A stretch of DNA of 50,903 nt, from contig JAFUFP010000042.1 in NCBI GenBank assembly GCA_017469845.1, positions 1 through 50,903 of the forward strand, in the 5' to 3' direction. A program made the position numbers and the translations under genes. Below, piece after piece: positions 25,588 through 33,245 of the stretch. Origin of the DNA: Bacteroidales bacterium. GTDB lineage: Bacteria > Bacteroidota > Bacteroidia > Bacteroidales > UBA932. Numbering within the stretch: the first letter of the stretch is position 1; each line of letters opens with the position of its first letter. Below the pieces are notes generated by a model. It was given only the letters and a program-made list of their open reading frames with translations. It ran no database searches and was not told where the DNA came from.

Positions 25588-26830
25588 CGTCGTTTTTCTT
25601 GTCGTTGTCTCCGCTCTGGGTCTGCATGAATCCCGGATCGTCTATGCTCTTGAGGTTCGCTGAAACGAGAACCTTGTCCCCGCCTTCGACAGGCAGCTTG
25701 TTCTCTTCCCGTCTCCACTCGTTGACCGTGTAAAGGCCTGCGGCAATGGTTGCGGCCTGATACTTGACTCTGCTGTCGAGGTCGCAGGCGTAAAGACCCC
25801 TTCTGTCGAATTGGATTTTCCTCTTGGTATATGACGTCTCGAGAAGAAGTTTCCTCTGGAGCTCATTCTCGATGTTGCGGAGTATCGGTCCGAGAGTATG
25901 TGAGAGGAACGCGACATTCGCCATCTCGGCACTCTTGTAGTTGTTTGAAGAGTCATCGAAGACGAACGAGGGGTGTACACCGAAGAACCGGCATATTTCC
26001 CTCACCGTGAACTTGCGGCTTTCAAGGAACTGCATGTCGGTCGAAGAGAGGGAAATCTGCTTGAAGTCCACCTGTCCCGGCAGGGACACTATCCTCTCCC
26101 CGTTCCGGAAACGGTCGTCCACCTCCTTGGCGGACTTCTCCAGTTCGGTGTCCTGGTACTCTCCGAATCCTTTCACGCTGGTGTCGTTGGACACGATGCC
26201 GTGGACATTCCCGCCATTCTTGAAGCGGTTGTAAGTCTCCCCGTCGCCCTCGGACGCGATGTCGAGAGTCAGACGGGCGAAGGTCAGCACGGACACTCCG
26301 TTCTTCGGATCCGTCCAGGTCATTCCCTTGATGTGGATCACCTCCTCTTCTTCGAACACTCCATGGAGACCGTTGTGTTCGTCATGGACGGTGTATTTGT
26401 CGTTGGTGGTGTCATGCGAGACGGTTCCCCTGCCGCAAAGCACGAAGTGGGAAATCTCTGGTCTCGTGGTGCTGTACACTGGCACGACGTAGGCGTTGCC
26501 GTCAAGAAGTACGCGCTGCACGACCTGACGCCAGAAGTCGAAAGCCGAAAGGGTGGGGCACGGTTCGACGTTCAGAAGATATGAAACATGGTCGAACTCT
26601 TCACTGAAGATGCCTCCCCTGAGCTTCAGTTTCTGAAGGGGCAGGGAGGCGACACTCTCGGAAAGCAGCTGGACACAGCGGTATACCGTAGCGACCTGCA
26701 GAGCCGCGGTGCCGGAGTATGCCGGCCAAAGGTAGCCGCCTGCCCTCGGAACGGAGGCGACGGTTCCGCTTGTCTGTTCATCCGCGGTCTCCCTTCGGAA
26801 AATGCGTCTCAATGTGGATCTTATTCCCAT
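25562..26830 (-). CDS. HK97 family portal protein
   Basis: The 422-residue protein forms the dodecameric DNA entry ring. Signatures include V-A-T-V-Y-R-C-V-Q-L-L-S-E-S-V-A-S-L near residue 45, L-L-D-G-N-A-Y-V near 110, F-F-G-V-H-P-S-F-V near 285, and a C-terminal helical region ending in a disordered acidic tail. It is separated from the terminase by the HicB-HicA insertion. About 230 bp of AT-rich sequence lies upstream. Confidence 0.93.
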   Translation of the reverse strand: MGIRSTLRRIFRRETADEQTSGTVASVPRAGGYLWPAYSGTAALQVATVYRCVQLLSESVASLPLQKLKLRGGIFSEEFDHVSYLLNVEPCPTLSAFDFWRQVVQRVLLDGNAYVVPVYSTTRPEISHFVLCGRGTVSHDTTNDKYTVHDEHNGLHGVFEEEEVIHIKGMTWTDPKNGVSVLTFARLTLDIASEGDGETYNRFKNGGNVHGIVSNDTSVKGFGEYQDTELEKSAKEVDDRFRNGERIVSLPGQVDFKQISLSSTDMQFLESRKFTVREICRFFGVHPSFVFDDSSNNYKSAEMANVAFLSHTLGPILRNIENELQRKLLLETSYTKRKIQFDRRGLYACDLDSRVKYQAATIAAGLYTVNEWRREENKLPVEGGDKVLVSANLKSIDDPGFMQTQSGDNDKKNDDENKQDQE

Positions 26831-27058
26831 ACACCAGCAGAGGGGGAAAGAAACAATGCCCTCTACCTATCGCGCGCTAACGGTGTTTTTGCACACATTT
26901 TTAAAGAAAAAGCGACAAAAAGAACAAAATAGACTCCAAATAGACAATAAATTTTTCTGATGCAGTAAACCTTATTGGATTTTTAGGACCCAATTGCGTG
27001 ATTTTTGATATATTTGCCCTTAGTGAAAACTGCACTTTCTTTTTGTTACATTGACGAT
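26831..27058. other. AT-rich intergenic region between portal and hicB
   Basis: These 228 bp separate divergent genes. A -7-like TATATTTG at 27009-27016 faces right, 43 bp before hicB, but I find no matching TTTG at the right distance upstream. No convincing leftward promoter for the portal operon is visible. The low GC content matches the HicBA cassette rather than the phage genes around it. Confidence 0.4.
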
Positions 27059-27424
27059 ATGCCTGCCGCTAATTACATAAAAATCGACAACAAGGGAATC
27101 GAAATCAAACTCGATGTCATTTTCTATTCCGAAGACGGAATCATTATTGCTTATGCACCGGCTCTGGACCTTAGTGGGTACGGCAAAGATGATGCTGAAG
27201 CCAGGAACTCCTTCGAAGTCGCTCTTCATGAATACATAAAGTATACTGTTGAGAACAAAACCCTGGATGACGATCTCAAGGTTCACGGATGGACGAAGGA
27301 GGCAGGGGTAATCAAGGCTCAGGATTTTTCCTCTTTGCTTGCAAACAACAAGAATCTCAGGGACGTCGTATCCCATGATTTCAGAAAGACATCCGAAAAA
27401 GTTGCTTATCCGATTTTCTCTTAG
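27059..27424 (+). CDS. hicB: HicB-family antitoxin
   Basis: The 121-residue protein has the HicB fold pattern: I-I-I-A-Y-A-P-A-L-D-L-S-G-Y-G-K-D-D-A-E-A near residues 28-48, and an E-V-A-L-H-E-Y helix. The C-terminal part probably binds DNA or toxin. The start at 27059 follows the -7 element; a longer frame to 27005 would include the promoter. It precedes the toxin gene by 3 bp, the reverse of the common hicA-hicB order. It is encoded rightward inside the leftward virion operon. Confidence 0.8.
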   Translation: MPAANYIKIDNKGIEIKLDVIFYSEDGIIIAYAPALDLSGYGKDDAEARNSFEVALHEYIKYTVENKTLDDDLKVHGWTKEAGVIKAQDFSSLLANNKNLRDVVSHDFRKTSEKVAYPIFS

Positions 27425-27427
27425 GAT

Positions 27428-27658
27428 ATGGGGCAGTTGAGCAACATATCGCCCAGAAAATACAGGGATTTTCTGGCATCCCAAGGACTTCACTTCAGCC
27501 ATTACAATGGAGGTCATGAAATTTGGGTCAAGGAAGGACTTTTGAGACCGGTCACATTCCAGACACACATCGATCCTGTACCGGAGTTCATCATTAAGAA
27601 CGGACTTAGGAATATAGGTGTAGCACGTCAAGTGCTCATCGATTTCCTTTCGAAATAA
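27428..27658 (+). CDS. hicA: HicA-family mRNA interferase toxin
   Basis: The 76-residue protein has the double-stranded RNA-binding-like HicA fold, with F-L-A-S-Q-G-L-H-F-S-H-Y-N-G-G-H-E-I-W. His30 is the expected catalytic residue; most relatives have G-S-H at this point, here G-G-H. HicA cleaves mRNA and is neutralised by HicB. It ends 12 bp before the convergent terminase stop. As a prophage toxin-antitoxin it may stabilise the element or act against other phages. Confidence 0.8.
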   Translation: MGQLSNISPRKYRDFLASQGLHFSHYNGGHEIWVKEGLLRPVTFQTHIDPVPEFIIKNGLRNIGVARQVLIDFLSK

Positions 27659-27670
27659 TATCACCTGCTG

Positions 27671-29416
27671 TTACCGTTCATAGGTCAGTAGACTTCCGAG
27701 TCCCATAAGCATAGTTATAGCTCCATCTATCTTTCTGTATTGTGATGCCTTCACCGGCTTCTTGTTCTCCAGGATATCTTCGTCTATGACGCAGTTCGTG
27801 AGGCAGAATATGTTTATCGGGTTGTTGTTGATGCGTATCTTCGGAGGATCGGTGAAAGCCATCATCTCGAAGCTCTCCACAGGGAGATTGAAATTTCCGT
27901 ATGTCTGGGAGAATGGCACGAGTACGCTCTTGGCGCCAAGGGCGTACAGGGCGTTTGTCAGTTCCTGGGATTTCCAGTTGTCGTATGCGATCCTGATGAT
28001 GACAATCCTCCTAGTCCTGCGGTAGATGTCGTCCGCGATCATTCTCACGTCGATTACCTTTCCTTTGCACAGCTTGAGATACCCCTGTCTCACCCAGAGA
28101 AGGTACTGCTCCCTGTTCGGGTGTTCCTCCAGCTGCCCTTCCGGGAAGTAATAGTCCGTATGCGAATAGAACATCTTGGAGGAGCTGTCGTACATTGTGT
28201 ATGAAACGGCGCTGAAGTCGTCCTTCACCGAGAGGTCGAAGGATACGGCACATTCGGGATGTCCGGAGATCCTGTCTATGTCGAATCCGCTGACCAGGGA
28301 CTGGGCCTGTTCATGGGTGAACCAAACCTTGTCCTCGTTAAGGGTGAAGATGTTCAGAAGCTTCGTCCGGAAAGCGAGCATGTTCCCGGCGGAGAGCTGT
28401 GCGTTCTTCCATTCCTTCTCATAGAAATCCGGCTGGACTGTGATCCCAAGATGCGGCTGGACTTTCGCCCAAGTTTCGGGGTCATCCTCCCTGTCGTCCA
28501 CGTCCGGCATGAAAAGGGAGGCGAACATCATGTCGTTGGGCTCGGCTTCGCCCCTCAGGACCCTCTTCACCCCTTCCAGCTCATCGTGGAACGGCCCGTC
28601 AACCACGTCGGACGCTGTCGTGATCACGACCGTAAGAGGCTCGTTGCGAATCCCCATCGAGGAAGTGAGTACGTTCTTGAGGGAATCTCCGCTTTTTCCG
28701 GCCGTGTTCCTCGCCTGTGCGTACTCATCCATGACCACCAGGGAGGCGTTCAGTCCGTCCAGCGTCCTCGCGTTCGCGGTGAGGCATTGCACTAGGGAGT
28801 CCCTTTTCCCGGACTTCACCGTGATCTTTTCCCTGTTGATCCGGAAATGTCTTCCGGTCGGGTCCAAGGTCCTCATGATCGCCCTTATTTCGTCGAAACA
28901 GATCTTCGCCTGATTGTAGGAATTGGCCCCGATGTAAGCCTGTGCGTTGTTGTCACCGAAAAGCAGGTCGTGCACCGCGAGCACAGCCACCGAGGTGGTT
29001 TTGGAGAATTTCCTGGGAACGAACAGGTAGGCGTTCCTGATTAGCCTCCGCCCCTTCTCGTCGGTGAATCCGAATATGTTGGCGAACTGGAAGGTCTGGA
29101 CGGGCGTGAGCCTATATGTCATCCTTCCGGTGGTTCCCGAAAGGGGGACCAACTCATAAAATTTTATGAACTTCCTAACCCTTTTCGGATTCCATCCGTA
29201 CCTGTCGGCCATTTCGAAGAAGCGGCGGATCGCCAGAAGCTCATAAAGGTTATGCCCGTCCGGATGATCAATATTGGTGGAGATGTACTGCCAGAGCCTC
29301 GGGTCAGTATCCAGGACATGGGAATATCTGGACGGAAAGGACTCCCGTCCGTCGCGGAGCCATGAGACCACTTCCGATTTCAGCTCCCTGTCCCGTTTCT
29401 TCTCCGCGTCGGTCAT
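27671..29416 (-). CDS. terL: Terminase large subunit
   Basis: The 581-residue packaging motor has an ATPase with a variant Walker A (P-R-K-F-S-K-T-T, residues 134-141) and Walker B (S-L-V-V-M-D-E, Asp230-Glu231). The C-terminal nuclease domain has F-D-L-S-V-K-D-D-F near residue 385 and a late acidic motif in K-I-D-G-A-I. The pattern is of the HK97/Terminase_1 group, consistent with cos cleavage. It starts at the stop codon of the small subunit (1-bp overlap). Confidence 0.95.
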   Translation of the reverse strand: MTDAEKKRDRELKSEVVSWLRDGRESFPSRYSHVLDTDPRLWQYISTNIDHPDGHNLYELLAIRRFFEMADRYGWNPKRVRKFIKFYELVPLSGTTGRMTYRLTPVQTFQFANIFGFTDEKGRRLIRNAYLFVPRKFSKTTSVAVLAVHDLLFGDNNAQAYIGANSYNQAKICFDEIRAIMRTLDPTGRHFRINREKITVKSGKRDSLVQCLTANARTLDGLNASLVVMDEYAQARNTAGKSGDSLKNVLTSSMGIRNEPLTVVITTASDVVDGPFHDELEGVKRVLRGEAEPNDMMFASLFMPDVDDREDDPETWAKVQPHLGITVQPDFYEKEWKNAQLSAGNMLAFRTKLLNIFTLNEDKVWFTHEQAQSLVSGFDIDRISGHPECAVSFDLSVKDDFSAVSYTMYDSSSKMFYSHTDYYFPEGQLEEHPNREQYLLWVRQGYLKLCKGKVIDVRMIADDIYRRTRRIVIIRIAYDNWKSQELTNALYALGAKSVLVPFSQTYGNFNLPVESFEMMAFTDPPKIRINNNPINIFCLTNCVIDEDILENKKPVKASQYRKIDGAITMLMGLGSLLTYER

Positions 29417-29787
29417 CAGTCATCCTTGTTCAGTTCCTCCATGAACTTGTTGAAGGTGTCTTCCACGACCTCACGCTCCTTCTTGGATTTTATGTTCATG
29501 GTGAGGGAGTCGAGCCCCTTCTGGACCGTCTTGCTCTGCTCCCTGAGCTCGAACACCAGGGGATTGACGCGCAGTCTTTCGTCGCCCTCCCTGGACAGCT
29601 CGACGTTCACCAGGTTGGTTTCCGGATCAAGCAGCGCAATCCGAAGCTTCCTGTACACGAGGATGTCGGTCGCGACCAGTTCAATCTGCAGCCCCAGCGT
29701 GTCGTCATAGCCTCCGTAATCGGAGAGCACCTTCTTGATCTGACGCTTCAGTCCCTCTATCGTTCCTGTCTGTGTCTTTGTTGCCAT
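29416..29787 (-). CDS. terS: Terminase small subunit (P27-like)
   Basis: The 123-residue, mostly helical protein has L-G-L-Q-I-E-L-V-A-T-D-I-L-V-Y-R-K-L and a region N-P-L-V-F-E-L-R-E-Q-S-K-T-V-Q-K-G-L typical of P27-family small terminases, which recognise the packaging site. It directly precedes terL and follows the cos-like region. Confidence 0.85.
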   Translation of the reverse strand: MATKTQTGTIEGLKRQIKKVLSDYGGYDDTLGLQIELVATDILVYRKLRIALLDPETNLVNVELSREGDERLRVNPLVFELREQSKTVQKGLDSLTMNIKSKKEREVVEDTFNKFMEELNKDD

Positions 29788-29966
29788 ATGCGTAACTCAT
29801 TGATACATCCCCCCAAGGGGTCTGAAAATTCCATGCGGTTGCAAAAAGTTGGGGGCGAGGTTTAACGGCACCCACCCGTCTTCAAAAAAATGCCCCCGGG
29901 GTCATCGCTTGAAGCCGTACCCTGCTCCCGTCCGCTCAATGTATTTCTGTTTTTTGAATTGAAGTG
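29788..29966. other. Probable cos (packaging) region
   Basis: No gene fits this 179-bp gap between the HNH endonuclease and the small terminase, where HK97-like phages carry cos. The stretch holds unusual G/C blocks on an AT background: CCCCCCAAGGGG near 29808-29818, GGGGGCGAGG near 29851, and TGCCCCCGGGGTCA at 29891-29904 with a CCCCGGGG palindrome. I cannot place the cut. Confidence 0.5.
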
Positions 29967-30299
29967 TTACTTTAAGTATTTATCGATAACTCTTTGAAGA
30001 TGTTCCTCATTCCTTTTCCTTCTTGCATCCTTGCCGCTCCTTCCCATCTCCTTGTGCGTCAATACGTGGCAATTGTGGCAAAGTGCCATAAGGTTGTGGG
30101 GATCATACATGAGGGATTCCTTTGCGGAATATGTAATGGCGGTTTCCACGGGGGTGACGTGATGGACTTCAATAGCAGGGGAAATCCTTCCCGCTTCCAT
30201 GCATCTCTCGCAGAGAGGATGAGAGGTTAGCACACTTCTTCTTAGCTTCCTCCATCTTGTGGTTCCAATGAGCCGAATGTAATCCTGATCTTTAGCCAT
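29967..30299 (-). CDS. HNH endonuclease
   Basis: The 110-residue protein has the packaging-type HNH motif: Cys30-x2-Cys33, His46-His47, Asn69, and Cys74-x2-Cys77-His78 with His82. In HK97-like phages such a nuclease works with the large terminase to cut cos. It ends next to the cos-like region. Its start overlaps the upstream gene by 8 bp. Confidence 0.92.
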   Translation of the reverse strand: MAKDQDYIRLIGTTRWRKLRRSVLTSHPLCERCMEAGRISPAIEVHHVTPVETAITYSAKESLMYDPHNLMALCHNCHVLTHKEMGRSGKDARRKRNEEHLQRVIDKYLK

Positions 30300-30567
30300 T
30301 TCTTCTCCTCCTTATTCTTGGGACGTGTCCGGCTTCCGGAACCGGTTCCCATGATTCCATCTCCGAGAACATTTCTTCAATGTAGCGGGCATCGGCGTCA
30401 CCGGATTCTTCCATGCGCATGGATGCGGCGAGAGGTTTCCTGGAGACGAACACACTGACCAACGCATAGACAACTTCCTTTGGCGAAGAGAATCCGTTCT
30501 CCTCAGCGAATGCCGACAGGGGAGAATATAGTTCTTCGGGTAAGGATATCGTCATGCGTCTTGTCAT
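30292..30567 (-). CDS. Ribbon-helix-helix-like small protein
   Basis: The 91-residue protein opens M-T-R-R-M-T-I-S-L-P-E-E-L-Y, a strand-plus-helix start typical of ribbon-helix-helix DNA-binding proteins. V-V-Y-A-L-V-S-V-F-V follows, then an acidic stretch and a basic tail (R-I-R-R-R-R-N-G). It overlaps the HNH gene by 8 bp. A DNA-binding regulatory or packaging-accessory role is inferred. Confidence 0.7.
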   Translation of the reverse strand: MTRRMTISLPEELYSPLSAFAEENGFSSPKEVVYALVSVFVSRKPLAASMRMEESGDADARYIEEMFSEMESWEPVPEAGHVPRIRRRRNG

Positions 30568-30574
30568 CGTATCC

Positions 30575-30940
30575 CTATATCTCTGTCAACCGGAATTCTA
30601 TCCTGGGATTGTTCCTGTCAATGAACTTTTCGCCCAGGATCTTCACGCAGTTGTTGTCGTTGCGGATCGCTTTCACATATTGCAGGCAATCAAGAAGACA
30701 CTTGAAACAGTTGTCGAGGTCTGGACTCATGGTGGGATAGTAGACCTTGACGTGCAGTTCGAACAATCCGTCTATATTGAGGCCCCTGTATTTGGAAGCC
30801 TGCATGTAGAAGGATTTCTCGTAGTGGAGTGTTGTTGTTGATTTCTTCAGACCGGGGCGACCTGCAACCCTTATTATTTCGTACTGATTGCTCTTTGCAG
30901 GAATCTGCCCTAATATTGTCTGCCACTCATGCTCTTTCAT
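30575..30940 (-). CDS. rusA: RusA-family Holliday junction resolvase
   Basis: With ATG at 30940 the product is 121 residues. The frame reaches a TTG at 30961, less likely. The signature P-D-L-D-N-C-F-K-C-L-L-D-C-L near residues 70-85 has the Asp residues that bind metal in RusA. The C-terminal F-I-D-R-N-N-P-R-I-E-F-R-L matches the family. It would resolve branched DNA before packaging. It is the last gene of the leftward recombination cluster before the HNH/cos region. Confidence 0.85.
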   Translation of the reverse strand: MKEHEWQTILGQIPAKSNQYEIIRVAGRPGLKKSTTTLHYEKSFYMQASKYRGLNIDGLFELHVKVYYPTMSPDLDNCFKCLLDCLQYVKAIRNDNNCVKILGEKFIDRNNPRIEFRLTEI

Positions 30941-31027
30941 TTGTAGTAATGCTTTAGGCAAAAATACCTAAATCGCTACCAACTACAAAAATAATGCAAA
31001 AAATTCTTCAGTTTATTTTGATTTTCT

Positions 31028-31058
31028 TTTGTTAAATCAAGATAAATGACTATCTTTG
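31028..31058 (+). promoter_or_regulatory. Consensus promoter of the structured leader RNA
   Basis: TTTG at 31028-31031, a 19-bp spacer and TATCTTTG at 31051-31058 form a complete Bacteroidota promoter pointing right. Transcription should start near 31065. No open reading frame of normal size begins until 31277, so about 210 nt are untranslated or carry a mini-ORF. Confidence 0.8.
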
Positions 31059-31064
31059 TAATGC

Positions 31065-31276
31065 CGTTGAGGGAGTGACCGAAATGAGCAGGAATGCCGA
31101 AGCCTTGAAGTAGGAGAAACTGAAACCGGAAAGGTTATGATTGATTTCAAAATCACCTTGAAGGTTTGGAAAATTAGAGTGACCCTCGAAATCTCATTCT
31201 AAGTTCCAATCTGAACGGGCACCGGAGAGAGATCTCCGGTAGCCTTTCCGGCTTCAGTATCGCAAAGTTAAATATT
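31065..31276 (+). ncRNA. Highly structured leader RNA enclosing a 21-codon mini-ORF
   Basis: The segment 31120-31134 is complementary to 31243-31257 (14 of 15 pairs, one A-C mismatch), forming a long-range stem. Inside it lie a perfect 8-bp hairpin with GAGA tetraloop (31221-31240), a small GTTC/GAAC hairpin (31203-31216), and a mini-ORF at 31137-31202 (ATG to TAA, 21 codons, M-I-D-F-K-I-T-L-K-V-W). A further 7-bp match joins 31067-31073 with 31183-31189. It could be a cis-acting leader for the gene at 31277 or an independent RNA. No known RNA family is recognised. Confidence 0.55.
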
Positions 31277-31468
31277 ATGTCAGAGGAAAACAAGACCACA
31301 TGGGGTGGCAAAAGGGAAGGGTCCGGAAGGAAGTCGATAGGGAAGTACAATAGGGTTACTATTGGGCTATCCGTTCCTCCTGAGGTAAAAGAGAAATTGT
31401 TCTCGAAAGCAGAGGAGGAAGGGATTTCGGTGAGCGAACTTATTACTAGAATGGTTAAGGAGATGTGA
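31277..31468 (+). CDS. Small basic ribbon-helix-helix-like protein
   Basis: The 63-residue protein has G-G-K-R-E-G-S-G-R-K near the N-terminus, then V-T-I-G-L-S-V-P-P-E-V-K-E-K-L and G-I-S-V-S-E-L-I-T-R-M-V, a strand-helix-helix order like RHH transcription factors. It is read rightward, opposite to its phage neighbours, behind a promoter with a long structured leader. It may bind its own leader DNA or act as an antitoxin-like regulator. Confidence 0.7.
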   Translation: MSEENKTTWGGKREGSGRKSIGKYNRVTIGLSVPPEVKEKLFSKAEEEGISVSELITRMVKEM

Positions 31469-31578
31469 TGCCAAATAATTGATAATTGTTTACCAGGCAA
31501 ATGGCTGAAACTTTTGCTCTTACCTATGTAATTGAGTGCATAAAATGGTTCTGACAATATCCTAAACAATGCATAAGA

Positions 31579-31602
31579 AGAGCAGGCTAATGTGCCTGCT
31601 CT
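31579..31602. terminator. Hairpin between convergent genes
   Basis: A perfect 9-bp inverted repeat (AGAGCAGGC, loop TAATGT, GCCTGCTCT) lies between the rightward gene ending at 31468 and the leftward gene ending at 31615. Its place and symmetry fit a shared bidirectional terminator. No long T run follows on either strand. Confidence 0.6.
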
Positions 31603-31614
31603 GACCCTCTGACT

Positions 31615-31782
31615 TTACTTTTTGTTGCCTGATTTCGGCTTTGAAGATTTGGTTTCGACAGGGATGTTATGCCTAATCTGTTCAGTAATAATTTTACTTA
31701 CTTCTCGAGACATCGTCTCCACAGTCTTATGGTCTACATATTTACTTTGACCATCATAGAGATATGCAAGCGATGCATCCAT
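31615..31782 (-). CDS. 55-residue protein coupled to the proteasome-like gene
   Basis: The frame starts 2 bp after the stop codon of the 424-residue gene and ends just before the terminator hairpin. The product begins M-D-A-S-L-A-Y-L-Y-D-G-Q-S-K-Y-V-D and ends in a Lys/Ser-rich tail (S-S-K-P-K-S-G-N-K-K). A helix with V-S-K-I-I-T-E-Q-I lies between. Tight coupling suggests a partner or immunity-like subunit. No family is recognised. Confidence 0.7.
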   Translation of the reverse strand: MDASLAYLYDGQSKYVDHKTVETMSREVSKIITEQIRHNIPVETKSSKPKSGNKK

Positions 31783-31784
31783 AA

Positions 31785-33059
31785 TTATTGTTGTTTGTTT
31801 TCGTTTTCAAAATATGTGTCAAAATAGCATCTGTTAAGGGCAGGATCAAAATAATGCTTTCTCTTAATCCAAATAAAACCATCGCCTTTAGAAACGATAG
31901 CCACATCAACAGGCCCGCCAACACTCTCCATATCTGGTGTAATTCTTCTTTTTAATGAAGTTAAATATATCAAATTCTCTGCCAATTCAGCAAGATCTTC
32001 TTTTTCCATAGTCGCAATTGTCTGCATTAAGGGAGAAATTGTATTTTCATTTTTAAACAGTGTGATGCCATTGACATAGCTTTGAATTATGGGATTAATA
32101 TCAATTTGTCCAATAGCCGAAGCGAGTCCCTTGTTGATTGGCGTAACGATTGATCGTATGTTATCAAGGATAAGCTTAATTGCTTCAATAGTGCTTTTTA
32201 TGAATGTGTTTTCAATCAACGGACTAATTCCCGTAATATACGTGGTCATAACATCCGTTTGGGCCATAGGGCATATAAACGCGTCGGGTTTTGTATTTGA
32301 AATCTTATCAATCTCTTTTTCTTCCCAATACATTACACCGGCAAAACAGTTGAATATCAATGACTGGTATAGAACAGGAAAGATTTCTTTCTCACCATAT
32401 CCGAAGAACGCTATTCCGGTATACTGCGTTCGTTGAATATAGGTCCGAGAGAATACTTCAAATAGGGTTTCACTTATTAGTTCCTCAAAGTCCTTTCGCT
32501 TACCTCCGGCGCTGACTATTTGGTCAATTATTGGCTTCAGAAGTGAAATCCGGATACTTGATTTGAAGTCCTCCAATGTAACAGCCTTTATCTTGTCAAC
32601 TTTGTCGGTTTGTAGTGCTCTTCTCTTTATGTCATTAAGAAGGGTTATCAAGTCATTCAAATCGCCTTTCTCTAGAGTACTATTGGGCAACTTCTGAATG
32701 ATTTCAGATATCCAAAATTGTGAAATCTCTGCGCATAATACAGCATCCAGTTCCTCTTTCTTTATATATTCGTTTTTGTAGTCTTCAAGAAAAGCAAAGA
32801 ATGCTGACGCATAGTCCTGCACAGTATCATATGAGGTAGATCCAAGTTGACTGCGGAACATCTTAATTACAATTTCCCACGGAATAAGTCCATTGAAAGC
32901 TGCACTACTGTAAATAGCAATACCGATCGGATGGTGCTTAGAGAGAGTAAAGATCTTGTTAGCTTTGTTATAAATCTTTATGCCAGCACCTATGGTTTCT
33001 GCACTATCAGCCGCAATGGCTATAGCATGCTTATTCAATACACCTACAATCGCAGTCAT
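31785..33059 (-). CDS. Proteasome-like (Ntn-hydrolase) protein with helical insertion
   Basis: The 424-residue protein begins M-T-A-I-V-G-V, then I-A-I-A-A-D-S-A-E-T-I-G and Y-N-K-A-N-K-I-F. This resembles HslV/proteasome beta subunits, with Thr2 as N-terminal nucleophile, Asp near 18 and Lys near 33. A helical insertion of about 110 residues follows, then T-G-I-A-F-F-G-Y-G near 220 and a conserved C-terminal block G-G-P-V-D-V-A-I-V-S-K-G-D-G-F-I-W-I. It is about twice the length of HslV. The gene is AT-rich against its neighbours, with its own promoter and terminator. It is probably a cargo hydrolase; substrate unknown. Confidence 0.7.
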   Translation of the reverse strand: MTAIVGVLNKHAIAIAADSAETIGAGIKIYNKANKIFTLSKHHPIGIAIYSSAAFNGLIPWEIVIKMFRSQLGSTSYDTVQDYASAFFAFLEDYKNEYIKKEELDAVLCAEISQFWISEIIQKLPNSTLEKGDLNDLITLLNDIKRRALQTDKVDKIKAVTLEDFKSSIRISLLKPIIDQIVSAGGKRKDFEELISETLFEVFSRTYIQRTQYTGIAFFGYGEKEIFPVLYQSLIFNCFAGVMYWEEKEIDKISNTKPDAFICPMAQTDVMTTYITGISPLIENTFIKSTIEAIKLILDNIRSIVTPINKGLASAIGQIDINPIIQSYVNGITLFKNENTISPLMQTIATMEKEDLAELAENLIYLTSLKRRITPDMESVGGPVDVAIVSKGDGFIWIKRKHYFDPALNRCYFDTYFENENKQQ

Positions 33060-33074
33060 ATACCCAAATTTTTG

Positions 33075-33106
33075 TAAAAATACAATTTTTTCTTTGGGGT
33101 GTCAAA
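33075..33106 (-). promoter_or_regulatory. Promoter of the proteasome-like gene
   Basis: On the minus strand TTTG (33103-33106), a 20-bp spacer and TATTTTTA (33075-33082) match the Bacteroidota consensus with one change (A for the final G). It lies 16 bp before the start codon and overlaps the 3' end of the upstream small gene. This separates the cassette from the leftward early operon. Confidence 0.6.
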
Positions 33107-33245
33107 TAAAATGCCTCCGTAGAACTGTATTGAGAAGTAAGTTTGCTGCGGAGTATATCCTGTGCATGTTGCCGTCCTTGTCTCGGAACAGCACATCAGT
33201 GTCCATCACATTGTAGCAGAACTCACGGATTTCTCGAACCGTCAT
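33102..33245 (-). CDS. 47-residue phage protein
   Basis: The frame starts in an ATGA overlap with the stop of the DUF551-like gene. The product, M-T-V-R-E-I-R-E-F-C-Y-N-V to H-F-I, contains L-F-R-D-K-D-G-N-M-H-R-I-Y-S-A-A-N-L-L. The coupled start supports a real gene; no function is recognised. Its stop overlaps the -33 box of the next promoter. Confidence 0.6.
   Translation of the reverse strand: MTVREIREFCYNVMDTDVLFRDKDGNMHRIYSAANLLLNTVLRRHFI

Noticed and set aside
27020..27664. 214-residue leftward frame opposite hicBA
   Set aside because: It is the exact antisense of two recognisable toxin-antitoxin proteins and has no family features.
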